In this document: positions 49,313 to 56,238 of the stretch, piece after piece
Layout: every line of letters begins with the position of its first letter
How positions within the stretch are numbered: the first letter of the stretch is position 1
Origin: an uncultured Eubacteriales bacterium
Lineage (GTDB): Bacteria > Bacillota > Clostridia > Tissierellales > Peptoniphilaceae
NCBI GenBank assembly: GCA_900540185.1
Contig: UQFH01000010.1
Span: 1-56,238 of the forward strand
DNA: 56,238 nucleotides
Direction: 5' to 3'
The notes under the pieces: model-generated
The model's database searches: none
Told to the model about the DNA's origin: nothing
Seen by the model: the letters and a program-made list of their open reading frames with translations, nothing else
Translations under genes and position numbers: made by a program

Positions 49313-51853
49313 TTACCAACCTGTATAAGGTTTTACATATGTTCCGTTCGAGTATTTCGATGAGGACCAACCGTTTGATGTTTGGAATGCTCTCCAAATT
49401 CTCGTTCTGCTCTTCGGAACTTGTGAATAGCTGATTGTGTTTGTTGCAGCGACGATGTCGTAGTAATATGGGCTTGACATTGTAACGTCTGAGAATTTAT
49501 TCATTTGTGCGCCATATTTATTGATGAATTCTTTGTCGACACCGAAGTTCAATGAGCGGTTCAAAATTTGAACTGCTTGTCCTCTCGTTATCGGAGCTGA
49601 CGGATTGAATTTGTCCATTCCGATCCATCCTTTAACATATGCTGTTTGGATGTAGTGAACGCTCCAATAGTGTTTTTCGATTCCGAAAACATTGCCGTTT
49701 TGCGGAGTGTGTCCGCCGAGTCTTGCTGCGATGACGATGAGTTCTTCAATCGAAACAGGTTTTTGCGGATAGAAGTTTCCGTCCGGATTACCCTTCATAA
49801 TGTTGTGCGATGAAACAAGGTTGACAGCTTTTTTGTACCATCTTCCCGATTCAACGTCGTTGAAATTCTTCGGAGCAAATGCAACTGTGTCGCCCGATTG
49901 TTCGAGAAGATTTTCAATGATTTGTGCCATTTCAGCTCTTGTAAGAGTTCCGCTCGGATTAAATTCAGTTCCGTTAACACCCGTCATATAACCGCGTCTG
50001 ATATAGAGTTTCATTCCGTCGGTCTTTGCTTTTTTGATTGCCTTTTCGAGTTCTTCGATTGCGCCAGTGACGGATGCTCTGCCTTTTGCAGCTTTTCTTC
50101 CGTAGTTTGCAGCGTCTGTGAGTTCGCTTCTGTATGGAGCCCATTGTGCATCGCTTCTGGATGCTGCAAGTTCTTCAGCTTCGCCGATCAACTTCTTGAG
50201 TTCTCTGATTTTTGATGAATTTTGGTCGTAATAATATCCGTCATAATAATATGGGTCATAATACCATGGATAGTAATCGTAGTATCCGTCATAATCTGAT
50301 GAACTCGGATATGAAACTTTCATAAGAGGAGCGTCTGCACTTATTGCAACGGCGTTTATTGCATCGACTGTTCTTTCAACAGCGTCTCTGATGCTTGAGC
50401 CGTAGTAGTAGCCGTAACGTCCTTGGTAACCGTAGTACGGGTCACAATCTTCGTCGTAGTCGTACCAATAACCTCTGCCGTAAGCATAGCTCGGATAATA
50501 ACCGAATTCTCTTCTGAATTCACTGTATGTGTAAGGTACGCCGTCTCTGTAGTAGTAGCCGTTTTCATAGTAGTCATACCAACCGTCGCGGTAATAACCT
50601 CTTCTATACTTGCCGTACCAATAGCCTCTGCCGTAATAGTCGGACATATCATATTTCGGATAATATCCGAAGTGTGCTCTGAATCCGCTGTATGTGTAAG
50701 GTACGCCGTTTCTGTAATAGTAACCGTTTTCGTAATAGTCATACCATTCGTCGCCGTAGTAACCGTTCCAGAATTTACCGTTCCAATACTTGTTGTAGTA
50801 ACCGTTTTCGAAATCATTTGCAATGCTCTTTAAACTTGAAAGTCTATTTTCGAGATTTGCTCTTGAGCTGTAGCTTGCAAAACCGTAGCGCGGATGAGCC
50901 ATCATTGCATTTGCATTTGCGATTGTAGTTCTGATTGCGCGTGGAACTCTTGTTGAATAGTTGTCGCTTGGAACAGACGGAGTTGTTTTTTTATCATCTG
51001 CATCTTTTGCATCCTTTACAGCTTTTTCAACATCTGCAACTGTTTTAGCCTCTTCAACTTGTTTGAGGAAAGGAGCTTTTTCTTTGTCTGTCAATTTAGT
51101 CAAAGCATTGATTTCCTTTTCAGCTTTTGCTTTTTCTTCAGCAAGTTTATCTACAACCGGAGGCGTTACTTCTTTTTTTGTTACGGTTAATTTTCCGGCT
51201 TTAGCTTCTAAAGTTGTTCCGGATTTTTGAATGGAAATTTCAACAGCATTGTGATCTTCAACTGTTAACTTGGTTCCTTCATCAGGAGTTACAGTTATAG
51301 AATATTCTGCTAGTTCAGATTTTTCGATATCTTTTTCATTATCGTTGGAATCTACAAGCTTAACCTTCAATCCTTTTAAATCAAGCGCTTCGCCTTCCTT
51401 GTAAGACAATTTTGTAGGATTAGAGATTACACTAAAGCTTGTAATGGATTCTTTATTAAATGTTTTTTTAACTTTATTTTCTTCTGCTTTTTGTTTTGCT
51501 TCAGTTACAATAGCAGTAATAGCATCTTTTTTTGCTGCTTCATTAACTTTTTGAATGAATTCTTTTTGTTCTGTTTCACTCAAATCAGTCAATTTTTTAA
51601 TTTCTTCTATAGCGTTTTCTCTAGCTGTTTTAAGTGCTTCTTCGCCTTTTCCCGGAGTTCCTTCGTCATCTCCCGGAGCTTCTACACCTTCTCCCGGAGC
51701 TTTTTCACCTTCTCCCGGAGCTTTTTCGTCTTCTCCCGAAACTTCCATAACTGTTTCATCTGTCACATCTTCGTCCTCTGCAAATACTCTGCCAAGCGGC
51801 AACAATGTCAATACCATCATGACCGCAACGAGTATACTGATAAATCTTTTCAT
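49313..51853 (-). CDS. Tyr-rich SLH surface protein with bacterial Ig-like domain
   Basis: 846 residues, exported. Signal peptide MKRFISILVAVMMVLTLLPL (cleavage near VFA). An acidic Pro/Gly-Glu repeat tract (EKAPGEGEKAPGEGVEAPGD) gives a flexible linker. A Big_3-type Ig-like domain (SNPTKLSYKEGEALDLKGLK) and FIVAR-like helical pairs follow. The centre holds Tyr/Gly-rich repeats, with NGYYYRNGVPYTYSGFR and NGYYYRDGVPYTYSEFR as two copies. Three SLH domains close the protein, starting GTEFNPSGTLTRAEMAQIIE. Start at 51853 follows AAGGAGG; an ATG 33 codons earlier has none. It is a paralogue of 52865-54892 on the opposite strand. Confidence 0.9.
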   Translation of the reverse strand: MKRFISILVAVMMVLTLLPLGRVFAEDEDVTDETVMEVSGEDEKAPGEGEKAPGEGVEAPGDDEGTPGKGEEALKTARENAIEEIKKLTDLSETEQKEFIQKVNEAAKKDAITAIVTEAKQKAEENKVKKTFNKESITSFSVISNPTKLSYKEGEALDLKGLKVKLVDSNDNEKDIEKSELAEYSITVTPDEGTKLTVEDHNAVEISIQKSGTTLEAKAGKLTVTKKEVTPPVVDKLAEEKAKAEKEINALTKLTDKEKAPFLKQVEEAKTVADVEKAVKDAKDADDKKTTPSVPSDNYSTRVPRAIRTTIANANAMMAHPRYGFASYSSRANLENRLSSLKSIANDFENGYYNKYWNGKFWNGYYGDEWYDYYENGYYYRNGVPYTYSGFRAHFGYYPKYDMSDYYGRGYWYGKYRRGYYRDGWYDYYENGYYYRDGVPYTYSEFRREFGYYPSYAYGRGYWYDYDEDCDPYYGYQGRYGYYYGSSIRDAVERTVDAINAVAISADAPLMKVSYPSSSDYDGYYDYYPWYYDPYYYDGYYYDQNSSKIRELKKLIGEAEELAASRSDAQWAPYRSELTDAANYGRKAAKGRASVTGAIEELEKAIKKAKTDGMKLYIRRGYMTGVNGTEFNPSGTLTRAEMAQIIENLLEQSGDTVAFAPKNFNDVESGRWYKKAVNLVSSHNIMKGNPDGNFYPQKPVSIEELIVIAARLGGHTPQNGNVFGIEKHYWSVHYIQTAYVKGWIGMDKFNPSAPITRGQAVQILNRSLNFGVDKEFINKYGAQMNKFSDVTMSSPYYYDIVAATNTISYSQVPKSRTRIWRAFQTSNGWSSSKYSNGTYVKPYTGW

Positions 51854-51911
51854 ATTATCCTCCTTGAATAAAATTTTTGGGCATGCCCAAATAAGTACAC
51901 TGTGACTTATA

Positions 51912-51965
51912 GAATCAAATAATGTATATATTAAATTTTTCTGACAAGTCATTATTTGATGATTC
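51912..51965. promoter_or_regulatory. Long dyad in the intergenic region between SLH and ECF genes
   Basis: GAATCAAATAATG (51912-51924) is inverted at 51950-51965 as CATTATTTGATGATTC, identical apart from a 3-base insertion. It lies about 60-110 bases upstream of the minus-strand SLH gene and could be an operator or a 5'-leader hairpin. Confidence 0.5.
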
Positions 51966-52095
51966 TATTATATATCATAGTTACCCGTAATTCAATAGTA
52001 ATATTCAATAAATCCTATTAATTCATAACATATTAGCAAATTGTTGTAAATTGCAATTTAAAATACAAAAAATTCATATGCATTTGAATTTTTAT

Positions 52096-52124
52096 TTAAC
52101 AAATCATTCGAGATGTGCTATAAT
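52096..52124 (+). promoter_or_regulatory. Sigma-A-type promoter of the ECF S-component gene
   Basis: TTAACA (52096-52101), 17-bp spacer, TATAAT (52119-52124), 30 bases before the ATG. Confidence 0.65.
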
Positions 52125-52154
52125 AGTGGATGTAATTATTTATGGAGGTATAAT

Positions 52155-52730
52155 ATGACTGGCGCAAAAAAATTTACTACTAAAAAAATTGCAATCATAG
52201 CACTTATGATCGGACTTATTTATGTCGGTTCGCTCATTTCATTTTACATTCCGGTCGGCATCGGAACTCCGACAAGACTTCACCTCGGAAACGGTTTTTG
52301 TCTTTTGGCGGGAATGATTTTGGGACCTATTTGGGGAGGCTTCGCTGCGGGAGTCGGCTCGGTTTTCTTGGACCTCACAAACCCTGCATACATCGCGGGC
52401 GCTCCTATAACATTTATTTTTAAATTTTTAATGGGTGCGGTTTGCGGTGCAATCGCAATGGGCAAAGACGGTCAAGGTCTAAACAAAAGAAAAAATCTCA
52501 TCGGCGGAATTTTGGGACAATTAACATACATCGTCCTTTATATCGGAAAGACATTTTTATCTTTGAATCTTCTTTTCGGCGTTCCAAAGGAAGGCGCATG
52601 GGGAGTTCTTGCAACAAAACTCGGCTCGAGCGTTATAAATGCCGTTTTTGCTGTAATAATTTCAATGGTTCTTATGTATGTAATAAACAAGAGACCTGAA
52701 ATAAGAAGACAAGTTGACGAAATAAACTAA
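52155..52730 (+). CDS. ECF transporter S component, substrate unknown
   Basis: 191 residues with five to six hydrophobic helices. The N-terminus KKIAIIALMIGLIYVGSLIS, then RLHLGNGFCLLAGMILGPIWGG with the AxxxA-like helix and GSVFLDLTNPAYIAGAPITF, is typical of ECF substrate-specificity subunits (ThiT/PanT/QueT-like branch). It needs EcfA/A'/T encoded elsewhere. No riboswitch is visible upstream, so the vitamin cannot be inferred. The ATG at 52155 follows TGGAGG; a longer reading begins at 52113 inside the promoter. A terminator follows. Confidence 0.85.
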   Translation: MTGAKKFTTKKIAIIALMIGLIYVGSLISFYIPVGIGTPTRLHLGNGFCLLAGMILGPIWGGFAAGVGSVFLDLTNPAYIAGAPITFIFKFLMGAVCGAIAMGKDGQGLNKRKNLIGGILGQLTYIVLYIGKTFLSLNLLFGVPKEGAWGVLATKLGSSVINAVFAVIISMVLMYVINKRPEIRRQVDEIN

Positions 52731-52739
52731 TGGATAGAG

Positions 52740-52758
52740 CACGCATCTTGCGTGTTTT
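52740..52758 (+). terminator. Terminator of the ECF S-component gene
   Basis: CACGCA/TGCGTG stem with a 3-nt loop followed by TTTTATTT. Confidence 0.8.
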
Positions 52759-52864
52759 ATTTCATTTTTATTACATATCGAATAAATATGTATTGAAAAA
52801 AATCAGACGGGGTAACAATGTAATAGAGAGACGGAAATTCACGAAAAATTAAGGAGGTTTTTTT

Positions 52865-54892
52865 ATGAAAAAATACATTGCTATAATATTGGCGGCTCTA
52901 ATGCTCATAAGCGTAACGCCTTTTACAACTTTCGCATACTACGGCGACTACTATGACGACTACTACAACGACTACGGCGATTTAGTCGTAAGCGTTATGG
53001 GCGACGATCGCTATCCGATTGACGGAGCGATTGTAAAAATCTACGACTCATTTGGAAGAGAAGTCACGCCGTACGGCTACTACAACACATACAGATTGCC
53101 TTACGGCTACTACACGGTCGTTGCGACATATATGGGCGTCGAAGCGAGAGAAACGGCTGTGGTAGACAGTTCTACAAACTACGTGAACCTCACGCTTTCG
53201 ACTTCAAACAACTACAAACACACATTTGTCGTAAATACCGTTGACAGAAACGGCTTCGACATAAGAGATTTGGACGTGCGAGTTTACGATCAATACGACC
53301 GCGAAATCACGAGCTCCGGCGGAGTTTACACAATCGGTTATGCCGGAAAATACAGAGTTGACGTATACAGCGGCTACAAACTTGTAAAGAGCGCATACTT
53401 CGACTATACCGACATAAAAAGCGGTGCGCTCACTGTGAATATTGACGGCGGATTTGAATCTGCGGATGCGCCTCGTGCTTTGACGGACACGCTTAAAATC
53501 GCAAAAGACATCAGAAGATGCGGCGACTACAGCTCCGTTTCAAAAGACTTGAGAAACAAATTCGAAACAAGTCTCGACACCGTTTCAAACATTGTTGACG
53601 ACTTCAAATACGGAAAATTCTCATACGCATACAACGGAAGATACTATGACAAATACGGAAAATACTACAACGGTTACTACAGAAACTACGACTCATACAG
53701 AAACGGCTACTACTATGTAAACGGAATTCCGTACTCATACTACGAATTCTACAAAAAATTCGGCTACTACCCGGATGAATATGACAAAGGTCGCGGCTAC
53801 AACTACACCGCCGACTGGTACCTCGACAAATACAACGGTCTCTCGATGAGATACTATGTAGAAACTCTTGTCGACGCTGCAAATGCAGTGCTTGACGATA
53901 TGCCGATTTCAAGCCTTTGCACACGCGACATCGGACATTTGAAATACCCGAGCATCTACGACTACAACGGCTTCGACACAATCGGCTCATACGACAACAA
54001 AACTGTAAAAGAAGCAAATGAACTTATCGCAGAAGCGAAAAAATTAAAAGACAAAAGAAACGATTCATATTGGAAAAAATATAAAGACAATCTCGAAAAA
54101 GCGATTGCCGAAACAAACAAAGCTCTAAAGGGAAACGGCGGACTTAAAAACGCTGTTGAAAACCTTAGAAAAGCGATCGCCGAAGCAAAGAAAAACGACG
54201 GCAAGCTCTACACAAGACGTGCATACATGAAAGGTCTCACCTCGACGACGTTCAGCCCGTCGGGCACATTAACTAGAGCCGAAATGGCGCAAATCATTGC
54301 AAATCTTTTGGAACAATCCGGCAAAAACTACTCATACGGCACAGCAAACTTCAGCGACGTTTCACAAAGTGCATGGTACTACAACGCCGTGAGAGCCGCT
54401 TCGAACTACGGCATCATGGTCGGAAGACCGGGCGGAAAATTCGACCCGCAAGGCCTTGTGTCAAAAGAAGAACTCATAGTCATCGCCGCAAGACTTGGCG
54501 GACACGAAGCTATGAACGGAAACACATTCCAAATCAAAGAACACTACTGGAGCGTTCCATACATCGAACGCGCTTTGACAAACGGATGGATCGAATACGG
54601 ACAATTTAACCCGTCCGAAAAAATAAGCCGCGGCGAAACTGCAAAAATCATAAATAAAGCAATCGGCTACGGCGCCGACAAAGAATACATCGACAAAAAT
54701 ACGAACACAATGACGACATTTGACGACGTCGACAGAACAAATCCGTACTACTACGAAATTCTTGTCGCAACAAACACAATAAGCTACCAAAGAACCGAAA
54801 ACCTTCGAATCTGGAGAGCGCACGTCACAAAAAACGGCACATGGAGCGATTCGAACTTCGGAAACGGCGACGTAATCTCGCCGATAAAATAA
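52865..54892 (+). CDS. Tyr-rich SLH surface protein with carboxypeptidase-regulatory-like repeats
   Basis: 675 residues, exported. The signal peptide ends near TFA-YY; a Tyr/Asp-rich stretch (YYGDYYDDYYNDYGD) follows. Two repeats of a prealbumin-like carboxypeptidase-regulatory domain (DGAIVKIYDSFGREVTPYGY and IRDLDVRVYDQYDREITSSG) come next. The middle has the Tyr-rich motif NGYYYVNGIPYSYYEFYKKF shared with 49313-51853, then FIVAR-like helices (ETNKALKGNGGLKNAVENLR). Three SLH domains end the protein (TTFSPSGTLTRAEMAQIIAN onward) and are closely related to the paralogue. AAGGAGG precedes the ATG. It presumably coats the surface non-covalently. Confidence 0.9.
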   Translation: MKKYIAIILAALMLISVTPFTTFAYYGDYYDDYYNDYGDLVVSVMGDDRYPIDGAIVKIYDSFGREVTPYGYYNTYRLPYGYYTVVATYMGVEARETAVVDSSTNYVNLTLSTSNNYKHTFVVNTVDRNGFDIRDLDVRVYDQYDREITSSGGVYTIGYAGKYRVDVYSGYKLVKSAYFDYTDIKSGALTVNIDGGFESADAPRALTDTLKIAKDIRRCGDYSSVSKDLRNKFETSLDTVSNIVDDFKYGKFSYAYNGRYYDKYGKYYNGYYRNYDSYRNGYYYVNGIPYSYYEFYKKFGYYPDEYDKGRGYNYTADWYLDKYNGLSMRYYVETLVDAANAVLDDMPISSLCTRDIGHLKYPSIYDYNGFDTIGSYDNKTVKEANELIAEAKKLKDKRNDSYWKKYKDNLEKAIAETNKALKGNGGLKNAVENLRKAIAEAKKNDGKLYTRRAYMKGLTSTTFSPSGTLTRAEMAQIIANLLEQSGKNYSYGTANFSDVSQSAWYYNAVRAASNYGIMVGRPGGKFDPQGLVSKEELIVIAARLGGHEAMNGNTFQIKEHYWSVPYIERALTNGWIEYGQFNPSEKISRGETAKIINKAIGYGADKEYIDKNTNTMTTFDDVDRTNPYYYEILVATNTISYQRTENLRIWRAHVTKNGTWSDSNFGNGDVISPIK

Positions 54893-54895
54893 AAT

Positions 54896-54918
54896 AAAAG
54901 CCGGCAAAACCGGCTTTT
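54896..54918 (+). terminator. Terminator of the SLH gene 52865-54892
   Basis: AAAAGCCGG/CCGGCTTTT stem with a 5-nt loop and weak T tail. Confidence 0.8.
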
Positions 54919-54940
54919 GTTGTAAAAGAAAGGAAAAAGC

Positions 54941-55774
54941 ATGAAGAAAAAAATACTACCCGTGCTTCTAGCACTCGGAATAATGGGAACCTCGGTGCCG
55001 CAAAAAACGACTGCGGCGGAGGACCTCTTGAAAAACCAAATAAACATCTCGATTGAAGACATGGTCATCGAATTCCCTACAGTACTATATAAGGAAGAAA
55101 ACTATTTAAAACTGAGAGACTTTGCATACGTCATAAAAGACTACAAAGAAATCGAAGTCGAATACAAAAAAGATGAAAACGGAAAAAACAAAATCTACAT
55201 CAAAGACGGAAAATACACGCCGAAGGGTGACGAACTGAAAAGTGAAATCGACTTCAAAGGCGCCGTAATCGGAACAGAAACTCTCTCAATCGGAAACGAA
55301 GACATCCAAATGAGCAAAGTTAATGTAAAAGGCTACAACTACTTTAGACTGAGAGACCTTGCAAAAGCTCTCGGACTCGACGTCAGCTGGAACAAAGAAT
55401 CAAGGAGCGTGAGAATTAAGAAAATGGGCGAAATGAAAGACGGCGCAATTCAATTTAGAGAAACTGCAACCGAAAAAACGGAGCATTCTCCGATACTCCT
55501 CGTGAAAGACGCGGGAGAAGGTAACATCTCAATCACCTACTCCGTGAAAGTGAACACGGGCGGCTACTCACTGAAAACAAAATCCGTCAGAAGAGCAGGA
55601 AACAAAATCATCGTTACCCCGGACCTCATCGGACCGCCGGCTGACTCGATGGTCACCCAAGTCATCAGCTACCCTACAACAACAATCGTCATCCCGAAAG
55701 CGGAGTTGCCGGAAGGGTATGTGATCGAAATTGAGGGAGTGGGAGATGAAAACGGGATGTTGACGGATAGATAA
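54941..55774 (+). CDS. Secreted protein with stalk (copper-amine-oxidase-N-like) domains
   Basis: 277 residues. The signal peptide (MKKKILPVLLALGIMGTSVP, cleavage near TAA) is followed by stalk-like modules: LYKEENYLKLRDFAYVIKDY and VKGYNYFRLRDLAKALGLDV with VSWNKESRSVRI, the pattern of copper-amine-oxidase N-terminal repeats in Firmicutes surface proteins. The last ~110 residues (SITYSVKVNTGGYSLKTKSV) form a beta-rich domain I do not recognise. AAAGGA precedes the ATG. It follows the SLH gene by 48 bases after a terminator. Confidence 0.82.
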   Translation: MKKKILPVLLALGIMGTSVPQKTTAAEDLLKNQINISIEDMVIEFPTVLYKEENYLKLRDFAYVIKDYKEIEVEYKKDENGKNKIYIKDGKYTPKGDELKSEIDFKGAVIGTETLSIGNEDIQMSKVNVKGYNYFRLRDLAKALGLDVSWNKESRSVRIKKMGEMKDGAIQFRETATEKTEHSPILLVKDAGEGNISITYSVKVNTGGYSLKTKSVRRAGNKIIVTPDLIGPPADSMVTQVISYPTTTIVIPKAELPEGYVIEIEGVGDENGMLTDR

Positions 55775-55824
55775 ATTTGCGTTCTATTTTGCGATATATT
55801 TTGTAGAAAATTGCAACCGCATCC

Positions 55825-55854
55825 GTAGCGCGACGGTTCTGTGAATCCTCGCGC
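55825..55854 (+). repeat. 30-nt REP-like hairpin (class 1), copy b
   Basis: GTAG, then GCGCGA-C-GG / CC-TCGCGC with loop TTCTGTGAAT. Compared with 47840-47869 the fourth stem pair is C-G instead of G-C, so both arms changed together. Confidence 0.75.
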
Positions 55855-55995
55855 CTAAACACCTGCGCAATTAAAAATTGAGTTTACTGCGCATCTCATC
55901 AAAATATCCTCGCAAATTATGGTGTGAATATGCATATGAAAGAATCGGTATTACCGGTTCTTTTTTTGTTATTGTTTGTGTCTGTATACGCATCC

Positions 55996-56045
55996 GTAGC
56001 GGGACGGCATACGTTGTGACGAAAGGAACAACGATGTCCTCCCGC
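55996..56045 (+). repeat. 50-nt REP-like hairpin (class 2), plus-strand copy
   Basis: GTAGCGGGACGGCATACGTT closing with TCCCGC. It is the class 2 element in the opposite orientation; the outer stem GCGGGA/TCCCGC replaces GCGTGA/TCACGC at one compensated position. Confidence 0.8.
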
Positions 56046-56238
56046 CCAACTCTGTGTACATATAATATGTATTGTTACCAACAACGTTGTGTTTATATAA
56101 TATGTAACCAAAAAACCCCATACAATTTATAAACATATCTTCGCTTTGTACGTTTCCCAGAACGTAACGGCGCATGCACAATCGACGTCGGCAACTCATT
56201 TCTCCTGTTCGTCGAAATGTCGTCGGACGTCTTTGTAT
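56046..56238. other. Inverted continuation of the REP-like array at the window edge
   Basis: On the minus strand TTCTGGGAAACGTACAA (about 56142-56158) matches the linker CTGGGAAACCTACAATG of the tandem units, and ACAACGTTGTGT-type sequence recurs. GTAACGGCG at 56164 may start another class 3-like element that runs past the end. No gene is seen. Confidence 0.5.

Noticed and set aside
53604..54017. 137-codon Arg/Cys/Ser-rich frame opposite the SLH gene
   Set aside because: Shadow of a strongly supported gene; the composition reflects the complement of Tyr/Asn codons.

Overview
The window comes from a low-GC Gram-positive anaerobe. Evidence: strong AGGAGG ribosome sites, a DnaD/DnaI primosome pair, S-box and THI-box riboswitches, ECF-type vitamin transport subunits, and several secreted proteins anchored by S-layer homology (SLH) domains rather than LPXTG. 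My best guess is the Tissierellia/Peptoniphilaceae (anaerobic cocci); this is inferred from gene content and style, not from a search.

Layout. (1) 0-4.9 kb: an AT-rich accessory block with a membrane-tethered XRE regulator, a RhuM/Bro-N-like protein next to a Doc-type Fic toxin, and an AAA ATPase with a DUF4435-like C-terminus. It ends near a degenerate tRNA-like sequence. (2) 4.9-20.3 kb: ordinary chromosome. It holds an FMN-binding protein, metNIQ under a SAM-I riboswitch, cardiolipin synthase, a MATE exporter, a thiamine salvage operon (thiT-thiW-thiM-thiE-thiD) under a TPP riboswitch, a DJ-1 protein, two 59-codon ORFs, a membrane-TPR gene split by an amber codon, a phosphodiester glycosidase and a DUF1846 protein. 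(3) 20.3-26.8 kb: tRNA-Leu(CAG) followed by AT-rich acquired DNA. The 3' end of the tRNA plus its terminator is repeated at 23.0 kb, so at least one 2.6-kb element sits between two att-like repeats. Beyond it lie a decapitated cytosine methyltransferase, a secreted YiiX-like hydrolase operon and a frameshifted scrap of a conjugative-element protein. (4) 26.8-34.4 kb: chromosome again, with a GT4 glycosyltransferase, a Crp/Fnr regulator, a GNAT-dnaD-dnaI-serS operon, a frameshifted copper-amine-oxidase-domain/thermonuclease gene and a small hypothetical gene. (5) 34.6-55.8 kb: a cell-surface region. It has a 3933-residue repeat protein with SLH anchors, a DUF4230-like protein, ferritin, two Tyr-rich paralogous SLH proteins flanking an ECF S component, and a stalk-domain protein.

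The most unusual signal is non-coding. Between 47.8 and 49.2 kb, and again at 55.8-56.2 kb, there are three size classes of hairpin (30, 50 and 80 nt). Each starts with GTAG (one copy has GTAA) directly at the foot of the stem. Copies differ in the stems, but the changes are compensated on the other arm. This is the architecture of REP elements moved by RAYT/Y1 transposases. They are arranged partly as about 360-bp tandem units bracketing the surface-protein block. Reading-frame damage (one amber codon, two frameshifts at A7 tracts) recurs at several places and is noted gene by gene.
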